From contig NZ_AP023362.1 of assembly GCF_018326285.1 (NCBI RefSeq), positions 6,014,001 through 6,078,000 on the forward strand: a stretch of DNA of 64,000 bases, given 5' to 3'. The stretch comes from Mycolicibacterium sp. TY81. GTDB lineage: Bacteria > Actinomycetota > Actinomycetes > Mycobacteriales > Mycobacteriaceae. A program made the translations under genes and the position numbers. The notes beneath the pieces are model-generated. The model was not told the DNA's origin and searched no databases. It worked only from the letters and a program-made list of their open reading frames with translations. The first letter of the stretch is position 1. Each line of letters opens with the position of its first letter. This document shows, one piece after another, positions 16,239 through 25,336 of this stretch.

Positions 16239-18578
16239 ATGACGAGCACAGCCCCCGACATCGATCAGCTTCTGGACGGCCTCAACCCGCAGCAGCGTGC
16301 AGCGGTTCTGCACGAGGGTTCGCCGCTGCTGATCGTGGCCGGCGCCGGCTCGGGCAAAACCGCGGTGCTGACCCGGCGCATCGCCTACCTGCTGGCCAAC
16401 CGCGACGTCGGCGTCGGCCAGATCCTGGCCATCACGTTCACCAACAAGGCCGCCGCCGAGATGCGTGAGCGCGTCGTCCAGTTGATCGGCCCCCGCGCCA
16501 AGTCCATGTGGGTGTCGACGTTCCACTCCACCTGCGTCCGCATCCTCCGGAACCAGGCCTCGCTGCTCCCGGGGCTCAACTCCAACTTCTCCATCTACGA
16601 CGCCGACGACTCGCGCCGGTTGTTGATGATGGTGGGCAAGGACCTGGGCCTCGACGTCAAGCGGTACTCGCCGCGCATGCTCGCGACCGCGATCTCGAAC
16701 CTGAAGAACGAACTGATCGACCCGCTGCAGGCGGCGTCGGAGGCGTCGGAGGCCGACGAGGACCTGCCGAAGATCGTCGCCGAGGTCTACGGCGAATACC
16801 AGCGCCGGCTGCGGGCCGCGAACGCCATGGACTTCGACGACCTGATCGGCGAGACGGTCGCTGTGCTGCAGAGCTTTCCGCAGATCGCGCAGTACTACCG
16901 GCGGCGCTTCCGGCACATCCTGGTCGACGAGTACCAGGACACCAACCACGCCCAGTACGTGCTGGTGCGCGAGCTCGTCGGGCACCACGCGCCCGAAGGC
17001 GCCGATGACGTCCCGCCCGCCGAACTGTGCGTCGTGGGTGACGCCGACCAGTCCATCTACGCGTTCCGCGGCGCGACGATCCGCAACATCGAGGATTTCG
17101 AGCGCGACTTCCCGAATGCGAAAACCATTCTGCTGGAACAGAATTACCGTTCCACGCAGAACATCCTGTCGGCCGCCAACGGGGTCATCAGCCGCAACGC
17201 CGGACGCCGCGACAAGAAGCTGTGGACCGACGCCGGCGAGGGCGAGCTGATCGTCGGCTACGTTGCCGACAACGAACACGACGAGGCCCGGTTCATCGCC
17301 GAGGAGATCGACACGCTGACCACCAAGGGCAGCGGTATCGACACCAAGTACAGCTATGGCGACATCGCGGTGTTCTACCGCACCAACAACTCGTCGCGGT
17401 CCGTGGAGGACATCTTCATCCGGGCCGGCATCCCGTACAAAGTCGTCGGGGGCATGCGCTTCTACGAGCGCAAGGAGATTCGCGACATCGTCGCGTACCT
17501 GCGGGTGCTGGACAACCCGGGCGACGCGGTGAGCCTGCGGCGCATCCTCAACACCCCCCGCCGCGGCATCGGTGACCGCGCCGAAGCCTGCGTGGCGGTG
17601 TACGCGGAGAACACCGGCGCCAGCTTCAGTGACGCGCTGCAGGCAGCCGCCGAGGGCCGGGTGCCGATGCTGAACTCCCGCTCGGAGAAGGCGATCGCCA
17701 GTTTCGTCGAGCTCATGGACAGCCTGCGCGGCGGGCTCGACGGCGAGCTGGGTGACCTGGTCGAGACGGTGCTGGACCGCACGGGCTACCGCCGCGAGCT
17801 GGAAGCGTCCAGCGACCCGCAGGACCAGGCGCGGCTCGACAACCTGAACGAATTGGTCAGCGTCGCACACGAATTCAGCACCGACCTGGCCAACGCGCAG
17901 GCTTTGCAGGAAGAGGAACTGGACGAGGACGTCCCCGACACCGGAGCGCTGGCCGCGTTCCTGGAACGGGTCTCGCTGGTGGCGGACGCCGACGAAATCC
18001 CCGAGGACGGCGACGGCGTCGTCACGATGATGACGCTGCACACCGCCAAAGGCCTCGAATTCCCCGTGGTTTTCGTGACCGGCTGGGAAGACGGCATGTT
18101 CCCGCACATGCGCGCCCTCGGCGACCCGACCGAACTGTCCGAGGAACGCCGGCTGGCGTACGTCGGCATCACCCGGGCCCGCCAGCGGCTGTACCTCAGC
18201 CGCGCCAAGGTGCGCTCGTCGTGGGGGCAGCCCATGCTCAACCCGGAATCGCGCTTTCTGCAGGAGATTCCGCAGGAGCTGATCGACTGGCGTCGCGTCG
18301 AGCCGCCACCATCGCTGTCGGCGCCGCGGGGTTACGGGTCCGGGGGATCGGGTGGTGGTCTCGGTGGTGGACGGCCGTCGCCCATGCGGCCGGCGCCGAA
18401 CCGCAACAAGCCGCTGGTGGTGCTCTCACCGGGTGACCGTGTCACGCACGACAAGTACGGCCTGGGCCGCGTCGAAGAGGTCAGTGGTGTCGGCGAATCG
18501 GCCATGTCGCTCATCGACTTCGGCAGCTCCGGCCGGGTCAAACTGATGCACAACCACGCTCCGGTACAGAAGCTTTAG
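16239..18578 (+). CDS. uvrD1: ATP-dependent DNA helicase UvrD1/PcrA
   Basis: A 779-residue superfamily 1A 3'-5' helicase for nucleotide-excision and double-strand-break repair, matching Rv0949. Motifs in order: LNPQQRAAVLHEG (Q motif), GAGSGKTAVLTRRIAYL (Walker A), ITFTNKAAAEM, VDEYQDTNHAQY (Walker B), GDADQSIYAFRGA, QNYRSTQNIL, MTLHTAKGLEFPVVF and EERRLAYVGITRA. The C-terminus (PGDRVTHDKYGLGRVEEVSG...) is the Tudor-like module found in PcrA/UvrD1, which binds RNA polymerase and, in mycobacteria, the Ku region. A Gly/Ser-rich linker precedes it. It is divergent from chorismate mutase. Confidence 0.96.
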   Translation: MTSTAPDIDQLLDGLNPQQRAAVLHEGSPLLIVAGAGSGKTAVLTRRIAYLLANRDVGVGQILAITFTNKAAAEMRERVVQLIGPRAKSMWVSTFHSTCVRILRNQASLLPGLNSNFSIYDADDSRRLLMMVGKDLGLDVKRYSPRMLATAISNLKNELIDPLQAASEASEADEDLPKIVAEVYGEYQRRLRAANAMDFDDLIGETVAVLQSFPQIAQYYRRRFRHILVDEYQDTNHAQYVLVRELVGHHAPEGADDVPPAELCVVGDADQSIYAFRGATIRNIEDFERDFPNAKTILLEQNYRSTQNILSAANGVISRNAGRRDKKLWTDAGEGELIVGYVADNEHDEARFIAEEIDTLTTKGSGIDTKYSYGDIAVFYRTNNSSRSVEDIFIRAGIPYKVVGGMRFYERKEIRDIVAYLRVLDNPGDAVSLRRILNTPRRGIGDRAEACVAVYAENTGASFSDALQAAAEGRVPMLNSRSEKAIASFVELMDSLRGGLDGELGDLVETVLDRTGYRRELEASSDPQDQARLDNLNELVSVAHEFSTDLANAQALQEEELDEDVPDTGALAAFLERVSLVADADEIPEDGDGVVTMMTLHTAKGLEFPVVFVTGWEDGMFPHMRALGDPTELSEERRLAYVGITRARQRLYLSRAKVRSSWGQPMLNPESRFLQEIPQELIDWRRVEPPPSLSAPRGYGSGGSGGGLGGGRPSPMRPAPNRNKPLVVLSPGDRVTHDKYGLGRVEEVSGVGESAMSLIDFGSSGRVKLMHNHAPVQKL

Positions 18579-18644
18579 CGTCGGCGCGCGCGAAACTCGG
18601 ACGGTGCGATCTCGCTGATTTTTAGCCGGATTCGCTTCGGCGCG

Positions 18645-19376
18645 TCAGGTTTTGGTGCACCAGCGGCCGGTAACGGGCAGCATCGCGAGCACCATGCTGG
18701 CGACCGGCAGCACCGGGATGCCGTAGACGATCGGCGGCAGTTTGGCCCCGGCGACGAACAAACTGGCGAAGATCACCAGCGTCACCAAGGCGCCGACCAC
18801 CACCACGACCCGGCCCGTGCGGCGCCGCAGCAGGACGGCGATCTGCCCGCCGATGGTGGCGCCGCAGCCGACGGCGGCGAGGAAGCCGATGGCGACGCAG
18901 AACAGCGGATCGGTGCGCCACCACCCGGCGATCAGTGAAGTGGCGATGACGGCCGTCGCCCAGCCACTCAAGATGCACGCCGTGGCAGTGGCGCAGGCGG
19001 CGAACGGCCCGGGCGGCGGCTTCGGTGTCGGCGTCGGAGCCGACTCGGGAGCCGCTGCCGGAGCGGGGCCCGAGGCCGGGATGAACGTGGTCGCGGGGGC
19101 ATCCTCGGCCCGGATCAGGCCGGTCGCGGGCTCGGCGGAAATGAGACCGGTCGCGGGCTCGATGACACTCGTTTGAGGAGCGTCGACGACGGGTATCGAA
19201 CCAGTGGGTGTGCGGCGGATGATGCTGGTGGGCGGTGCGTCGGTGACGGGAAAGGCTCCCGTCGGCGCGCGCCGGATCAACCCCGTTCTGGGTTCGTCGT
19301 CAGAGTGACGTCCGAAAGATTGGGTGGGGTCGGACGAATGCGTCTGGGCTGGCCCGTCGGCGTTGTTGTCCGTCAC
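18645..19376 (-). CDS. Membrane protein with repetitive N-terminus
   Basis: A 243-residue protein. Residues about 1-125 are soluble and low-complexity, with repeated TGLI/TGSIP-type units (RTGLIRRAPTGAFPV, IIRRTPTGSIPVVD, ATGLISAEPATGLIRAE) followed by a Pro/Ala stretch. The C-terminal half has four hydrophobic segments (ATACILSGWATAVIATSLIAG, FCVAIGFLAAVGCGATIG, VVVVVGALVTLVIFASLFVAG and IPVLPVASMVLAMLP). I do not recognise the family. It lies directly downstream of the M23 peptidase (3 bases apart), so they are probably co-transcribed and may share an envelope role. Confidence 0.7.
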   Translation of the reverse strand: MTDNNADGPAQTHSSDPTQSFGRHSDDEPRTGLIRRAPTGAFPVTDAPPTSIIRRTPTGSIPVVDAPQTSVIEPATGLISAEPATGLIRAEDAPATTFIPASGPAPAAAPESAPTPTPKPPPGPFAACATATACILSGWATAVIATSLIAGWWRTDPLFCVAIGFLAAVGCGATIGGQIAVLLRRRTGRVVVVVGALVTLVIFASLFVAGAKLPPIVYGIPVLPVASMVLAMLPVTGRWCTKT

Positions 19377-19379
19377 GGA

Positions 19380-20474
19380 TCAGCCGACGTAGTTACCCGG
19401 GCTCAGGCCACGCTGTGCCAGCCACGGCACGGGGTCGATGCGCTGGCTGCCGCCCATGAGCACCTCGAAGTGGCAGTGCGGGCCGGTCGAGTTGCCGCGG
19501 TTGCCGATGGTGGCGATCTGGTCGCCGGCGAAAACCCGCTGGCCGACCGAGACGACCCAGGTGTTGACGTGGCCGTACAGCGTGACGGTCCCGTCCGAGT
19601 GACGGACCTTGACCCACGCGCCGTAACCAGCGGTCGGGCCTGCGGCCACGACGACGCCGTCGGAGACGGCGACGATCGGCGTACCGATCGGGCCGGCGAT
19701 GTCGATACCGCCGTGCAACGCGCCCCAGCGGTAACCGAAGCCGGAGGTGAACACGCCCTTGGTCGGCATCACGAACAGCGGGCGGGCCAGCCGGGCTTCG
19801 CGCTCGGCGCGTTCCTGCGCGAACGCCGCGCCGTTGGCGAGTTCCTGGGCGTGCACCGCGCCGGACGCGGCGGCGGGTTCGACGTTGACGATCTGGATGC
19901 CGTCCGAGGATCCGGTCGACCCGTCCGCGCGGACGACCTGGTCGGCGGCCAGCTTCGTGCTGGTCGGCTGGTCGGCGCTGGTCATCATCGAGTACCCGGC
20001 GGCGGCGGTGGCGCCGACGGCCATGGCGGCGGCGACCAGGCGGCCCTTCACGCCGTTGACGGGCTCAGGCTTGCGGTGGGTGCCACGGCTCGCGCGCAGA
20101 TCGATGACGTCCGTGTCGTCGAGACCGTTGCTGGTATCGGTGTGGCTGTCGCGGTAGGCGCTCGCGGAGAGGCGCTGCGCGCCCTCGGGCTGCCGGAATT
20201 CGGCCGGAACAGTCAGCGTCAGGGGAGTCTCGTCGTCGGTGTCGTTCAGATCGTCGAGCTCGGGGGCGGCGTTGACGCGGGAATCGCGGTCGAACGCGCT
20301 CTCGGAGAGGTCCAGATCGTGCAGGTCACCGAACTCGTTGAACGGGATGATGTCGGTCACTTCAGCAGGGCTCACAGCGCGGGATAGCTTGATGGTGGTG
20401 CGGGCAGCGTTCTCGGTGTTGCCGGCGTTCGTCGCCTCTCCGAGGGGAGTTACCGACGAATCGTGCTCAGCCAA
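19380..20474 (-). CDS. M23-family (LytM-type) cell-wall metallopeptidase
   Basis: About 364 residues from the TTG at 20474, chosen because AAAGGA lies 8 bases upstream; longer starts at 20498 or 20522 are possible. An acidic cytoplasmic region leads to a membrane anchor (GRLVAAAMAVGATAAAGYSMM). A linker follows, then the M23 domain: zinc ligands in FGYRWGALHGGIDIAG and GPHCHFE, plus VTLYGHVNTWVVSVGQ. All zinc ligands (H..D..HxH) are present, so activity against peptidoglycan stem peptides is plausible. It matches Rv0950c by position, is divergent from sucC, and is co-oriented with the downstream membrane protein. Confidence 0.9.
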   Translation of the reverse strand: MAEHDSSVTPLGEATNAGNTENAARTTIKLSRAVSPAEVTDIIPFNEFGDLHDLDLSESAFDRDSRVNAAPELDDLNDTDDETPLTLTVPAEFRQPEGAQRLSASAYRDSHTDTSNGLDDTDVIDLRASRGTHRKPEPVNGVKGRLVAAAMAVGATAAAGYSMMTSADQPTSTKLAADQVVRADGSTGSSDGIQIVNVEPAAASGAVHAQELANGAAFAQERAEREARLARPLFVMPTKGVFTSGFGYRWGALHGGIDIAGPIGTPIVAVSDGVVVAAGPTAGYGAWVKVRHSDGTVTLYGHVNTWVVSVGQRVFAGDQIATIGNRGNSTGPHCHFEVLMGGSQRIDPVPWLAQRGLSPGNYVG

Positions 20475-20743
20475 CCGAAAATTCCTTTGCTCCGTGACCG
20501 TACCGTTACCGAGACCGCCCATGACGGTACTGAAAATCAGAACCGATTGGCAACCTATAGATGTCATTGGCCGGGAACTGTGATTTGCCTCACTGGTTGC
20601 TCTCAGGTGAGATGTACCACATGGGTAGTAGGCGGTGCTGGCTACTCATTAGTACGTGGCTAAAGTGCCGAGCGAGCCAGTGCGGCCCAATGCTGAAGTG
20701 AATTCAACCGTCAACGCAGACAGAACGGGATTTCTCAGAGCTC

Positions 20744-21907
<1,164 letters not shown>

Positions 21908-21922
21908 GGGAGCCAACAACTT

Positions 21923-22825
21923 ATGTCTATCTTCCTGAACAAGGATTCCAAGGTCATCGTCCAGGGCATCACCGGCGGTGAGGGCACCAAGCACACCAAG
22001 CTGATGCTGAAGGCCGGCACCCAGGTCGTCGGTGGCGTCAACGCCCGCAAGGCCGGCACCAAGGTCTCGCACGTCGACAAGGACGGCAACGACATCGAGC
22101 TGCCCGTGTTCGCCACGGTGGCCGAGGCCATGAAGGAGACCGGCGCCGACGTGTCGATCGCCTTCGTGCCGCCGGCCTTCTCGAAGGACGCCATCATCGA
22201 GGCCATCGACGCCGAGATCCCGCTGCTGGTTGTCATCACCGAGGGCATCCCGGTGCAGGACAGCGCCTACGCGTGGGCCTACAACGTCGAGAAGGGTCAG
22301 AAGACCCGCATCATCGGCCCCAACTGCCCGGGCATCATCACCCCCGGTGAGGCGCTGGTCGGCATCACGCCGAACAACATCACCGGCAAGGGCCCGATCG
22401 GTCTGGTCTCCAAGTCCGGCACCCTGACCTACCAGATGATGTACGAGCTGCGTGACTTCGGCTTCTCGACCGCCATCGGCATCGGCGGCGACCCGGTCAT
22501 CGGCACCACCCACATCGACGCCATCGAGGCGTTCGAGAAGGACCCCGAGACCAAGGTCATCGTGATGATCGGCGAGATCGGTGGCGACGCCGAAGAGCGT
22601 GCCGCCGACTACATCAAGGCCAACGTCACCAAGCCGGTCGTCGGCTACGTCGCGGGCTTCACCGCTCCGGAGGGCAAGACCATGGGCCACGCCGGCGCCA
22701 TCGTCTCGGGCTCGTCGGGCACCGCCGCCGCCAAGCAGGAAGCCCTCGAGGCTGCCGGCGTGAAGGTCGGCAAGACCCCGTCGGCCACCGCTGCACTGGC
22801 TCGCGAGATCCTGCAGTCGCTGTAA
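21923..22825 (+). CDS. sucD: Succinyl-CoA synthetase alpha subunit
   Basis: 300 residues, CoA-binding and phosphohistidine-carrying subunit partnered with SucC. The Rossmann-like N-terminus ([20 protein letters not shown]) binds CoA. The active-site His sits in [17 protein letters not shown], and [12 protein letters not shown] is conserved. The upstream GGGAGCC gives a ribosome site. The gene is followed immediately by a strong intrinsic terminator, so sucCD is a closed two-gene operon. Matches Rv0952. Confidence 0.97.
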   Translation: MSIFLNKDSKVIVQGITGGEGTKHTKLMLKAGTQVVGGVNARKAGTKVSHVDKDGNDIELPVFATVAEAMKETGADVSIAFVPPAFSKDAIIEAIDAEIPLLVVITEGIPVQDSAYAWAYNVEKGQKTRIIGPNCPGIITPGEALVGITPNNITGKGPIGLVSKSGTLTYQMMYELRDFGFSTAIGIGGDPVIGTTHIDAIEAFEKDPETKVIVMIGEIGGDAEERAADYIKANVTKPVVGYVAGFTAPEGKTMGHAGAIVSGSSGTAAAKQEALEAAGVKVGKTPSATAALAREILQSL

Positions 22826-22838
22826 TTTCTTTCTGCGC

Positions 22839-22870
22839 AACAGGCCCCCACCTTCTGGTGGGGGCCTGTT
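22839..22870 (+). terminator. Intrinsic terminator of sucCD
   Basis: Perfect 14-base stem AACAGGCCCCCACC / GGTGGGGGCCTGTT with a 4-base loop (TTCT), followed by GTGTTT. It lies 13 bases after the sucD stop. It is symmetric enough to serve the convergent ATPase operon too. Confidence 0.85.
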
Positions 22871-22959
22871 GTGTTTCGCGCGAATGCGGCTGACGATGCG
22901 AGTGTGCAAACAGATCGCAGATCCCGGCAGTGGGGCGCTCTGGCTGCACATTGGCCGCG

Positions 22960-24045
22960 TCAGCGCTGGCGGCGCTCGCGGTAGTGCACGTAGTGCCGGA
23001 GCAGTGGATCGCTGAGGTCGTACCAGGTGGCGCGACGGTCGCCGGAGTCCGCTTTGGCGGCGTGGACCCAGCCGCCGGCCGTGAGGCGGCCCAGCGCCGC
23101 TGACGCCGACTGGTTCGAAATGCCCACGGCGGCAGAGAGATCGGTGACAGTGCGGGCGCCGTCGGCGCGGGCCAGTTCGACGATCAGGCGTTGTTCGCCG
23201 GCCGGAAGCTGCCACAACAACTGCTGATAATGCGGCGTCAGCTGTTCCAATACCGCGTCGGCAGCGGGAGTGACGCTTTCCAGTGCGGCGCGGTCGACGG
23301 TCTCGGCGATGATCTGCCAGTTACGCGGTGACCAGCCGATGATCTGGGCCGTCGCGCCGATCTTGGTCCGCCCCTCGGAAGTCTCGACGTACGAGGCCAA
23401 TCCGCGATCGCGGGCGTGCTGCGTGAGGAACTCGGCGACGTCAGTGTCCGCGAGGTCGGGTAGTTCCTCGATGATGAACGAGCCGTACCACGGGTGGGTG
23501 CGGGACGAGACTGCCGGGAACAGCGCCGGCGCCGTCGCGAAAACCAAGACGGCGGTGGATGTTTCGACCCAGGCGCGAAAACTGCCCTGGCCCGCCTCGC
23601 CGATGGCATCGAAGATGCGGTCGGCGTTTTCGATCGCGACCAGCACCATACGGCCGGCGGCCAGGTCGAGGATTTCCCGTTCCAGCTCCAGTGCGTCGCC
23701 GCGAAGCTCCTGGGCTCGTCCGAGTATTTCCGGGCCCTGCGTGCGCAGCAGTTCGACGAGCAGGTCCGGATAGCTGCCGATGGACAGGGCGTCCTCGGGA
23801 AGTGTCAGCAGCAGTGTGGCTTTGGCGGCCTTGCGATGTTTCAGCGCGCGATGGATCGCGACCCGAAGCGTGTGGGTCTTACCAGCGCCGCGAGGTGCGA
23901 TGAGCAAGGTGTGCGGCCGGGAGCCGTCCTGCGCGGAGCTGACGATGCGATCCGTCAACCGCTTCAGGAGGGGCCCGCGGCCGACGGTGCGGGCGTCGAG
24001 TTCGTCGGCGTCGACGGTGCCGGGTGAGAACGCAGGGTGGGTCAT
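22960..24045 (-). CDS. AAA/ORC-type ATPase with C-terminal winged helix
   Basis: A 361-residue P-loop ATPase. Walker A is at about 48-58 (LLIAPRGAGKTHTLR). The Walker B position reads MVLVAIENADRIF, i.e. Glu-Asn-Ala-Asp rather than the usual DE pair. A sensor-like VLVFATAPALF follows. The C-terminus is a MarR-like winged helix (RTVTDLSAAVGISNQSASAALG, then GGWVHAA), so DNA binding is likely. It starts 3 bases after the stop of another ATPase gene and is clearly in the same operon. The pair resembles NACHT/STAND or Cdc6/ORC-like two-gene loci, but I know no described function. It is convergent with sucD. Confidence 0.75.
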   Translation of the reverse strand: MTHPAFSPGTVDADELDARTVGRGPLLKRLTDRIVSSAQDGSRPHTLLIAPRGAGKTHTLRVAIHRALKHRKAAKATLLLTLPEDALSIGSYPDLLVELLRTQGPEILGRAQELRGDALELEREILDLAAGRMVLVAIENADRIFDAIGEAGQGSFRAWVETSTAVLVFATAPALFPAVSSRTHPWYGSFIIEELPDLADTDVAEFLTQHARDRGLASYVETSEGRTKIGATAQIIGWSPRNWQIIAETVDRAALESVTPAADAVLEQLTPHYQQLLWQLPAGEQRLIVELARADGARTVTDLSAAVGISNQSASAALGRLTAGGWVHAAKADSGDRRATWYDLSDPLLRHYVHYRERRQR

Positions 24046-24048
24046 GGC

Positions 24049-25182
24049 CTACCGCCTCATGGCTCGCCAAGCCGACTGCACCAGCCCGGAGGCGAAGCAG
24101 TCGTCGTCGCCGACGCGGCGCAGATAGTGGTCCTGCTCGAGGCGCTCGATGAACGACACCAACTGGTCGCGATCGGTGATGGGTGAGCCCTCGGTCTTCA
24201 GGAACTGCAGTGTTGCGTTGACACTCAACGGGGTTGGGGCATGGGCGTAGATGTCGAGCAGTCCGGCGATGGCGGGGGCGTCGTCTCCGTAGTAGTTGCG
24301 CAGCCGGTCGCGGTAGTGCCGCAGGTCCCAGGGGTCGTGCGGATCGGTGATGGCGGCGGACAGTAGCTCCGCGATGCGGTCCGGTTTGACGGACCCTTCT
24401 CGTGCCGCGCCCGCGACCAGGTGCTGGATGTAATACGGCACGTTCTCTGCCGCCGCCGCAATGGATTCCGCGACCAGATGTCGGTCGGTGGTCGGGACGT
24501 TCACGCCGAGTAGCAGGCACTCGGCGAGGTAGGTGGCGTGGTCGTGGCGGATCGGGCCGACTGTGACCTTGCGGATGTCGTTGACCGAACTGAGCGCGTC
24601 TTCCGAGACATGGTGGAAGCCAATGGAACCGGAGAGGACGGTGGCCAGGCGGCCGGAGTGTTCCTGGCGGAACCGGCGCAGCAGGTGCAGGAACGCGTCT
24701 CCGCCGCCCGGCTTTTCGCGTTCGAGGTTCCGGGCCAGCACGGTGACCTCGTCGATGAACAGCACCAACGGGCCGTCCTTGGTGCGGGCGACGGCGCGCT
24801 GCAACAGATCGTCGAGAGCGGCGTCGGCGCGAACCCGCTCGAACTTGAACGGCCCGGTGCCAACCGCGACCTTCCAACGGTCGACCTCCTGGCGCAGGGC
24901 GTTGTCGACGCGGCCGAGCTCGGCGGCGAGAGCCGTGACGAACTCGGCATAGGTCTGCCGCTCGGCGCTGACCGAGACGACCGTCAGGCCCTGCAGCCGC
25001 GCGGTGTGCGCGACGAGTCGGGCCAGGGACGTCTTGCCGTGCCGACGGTCGCCGACGAGAGCAGCGCCACCGTCGGGCAGGCTGGCCAGGATTTCCTGCT
25101 GCTCGCGCACGCGGCCCACCACGTTCTCGGGCGGGACGACGCCGCCGACCACGAGGGACATGGGTCTGATGGGCCAATTCAT
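24049..25182 (-). CDS. AAA-type ATPase, first gene of a two-ATPase operon
   Basis: 377 residues from the ATG at 25182. Walker A is ALVGDRRHGKTSLARL (about 41-56) and Walker B is LVLFIDEVTVL. A sensor-1-like LATVLSGSIGFHH follows, and the C-terminal half is helical with a possible winged helix (LSVNATLQFLKTEGSPITDRDQL). The start is chosen because a perfect TACAAT -10 box stands at the right distance for a leaderless transcript beginning at this ATG; 25161 is an alternative. Four TGTACGT repeats cover the promoter. Function unknown; the ATPase partner downstream suggests that the two act together. Confidence 0.75.
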   Translation of the reverse strand: MNWPIRPMSLVVGGVVPPENVVGRVREQQEILASLPDGGAALVGDRRHGKTSLARLVAHTARLQGLTVVSVSAERQTYAEFVTALAAELGRVDNALRQEVDRWKVAVGTGPFKFERVRADAALDDLLQRAVARTKDGPLVLFIDEVTVLARNLEREKPGGGDAFLHLLRRFRQEHSGRLATVLSGSIGFHHVSEDALSSVNDIRKVTVGPIRHDHATYLAECLLLGVNVPTTDRHLVAESIAAAAENVPYYIQHLVAGAAREGSVKPDRIAELLSAAITDPHDPWDLRHYRDRLRNYYGDDAPAIAGLLDIYAHAPTPLSVNATLQFLKTEGSPITDRDQLVSFIERLEQDHYLRRVGDDDCFASGLVQSAWRAMRR

Positions 25183-25188
25183 CTGGCA

Positions 25189-25194
25189 ATTGTA
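25189..25194 (-). promoter_or_regulatory. Leaderless promoter -10 box of the ATPase operon
   Basis: On the minus strand TACAAT occupies positions -12 to -7 relative to the ATG at 25182, matching the mycobacterial TAnnnT -10 consensus for a transcript starting at the start codon. It overlaps the first TGTACGT repeat. Confidence 0.5.
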
Positions 25195-25254
25195 CGTCGA
25201 ATTAGCTGTACGTCTAGATAGTTGTACGTTTGAATTGTTGTACGTGTGCTCTGG
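25191..25254. repeat. Four tandem 16-bp repeats with TGTACGT core
   Basis: TGTACGT begins at 25191, 25207, 25223 and 25239, an exact 16-base period. The other nine bases of each unit vary and are AT-rich compared with the surroundings. The array spans the -10 and -35 region of the ATPase operon. It looks like a multi-site operator or iteron set. Confidence 0.8.
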
Positions 25255-25336
25255 CGTAAATGCCCAGCTACCCGTCATGCGCGGTCGCCTCCCAATCGGT
25301 TAGCCTGTCGAATTAACAGTTGTCTGGAGGTTTGTA

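Noticed and set aside
16013..16261. 82-codon minus-strand frame across the chorismate mutase leader
   Set aside because: Overlaps the uvrD1 start and has no support; the shorter FFY frame in another phase better fits the hairpins and the -10-like box.
19173..20387. Long plus-strand open frame opposite the M23 peptidase and membrane protein genes
   Set aside because: It is a GC-skew shadow with no recognisable domain and Arg/Ala/Gly/Val-rich composition; the minus-strand genes have clear motifs.
20475..20743. Riboswitch (ydaO/c-di-AMP type) ahead of the M23 peptidase gene
   Set aside because: Considered because such elements precede cell-wall hydrolases in actinobacteria, but I could not find the conserved core by eye.
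25191..25254. Possible CRISPR or coding repeat
   Set aside because: Only a 7-base core is conserved at 16-base spacing; too short for CRISPR, and 16 is not a multiple of three, so not a peptide repeat.
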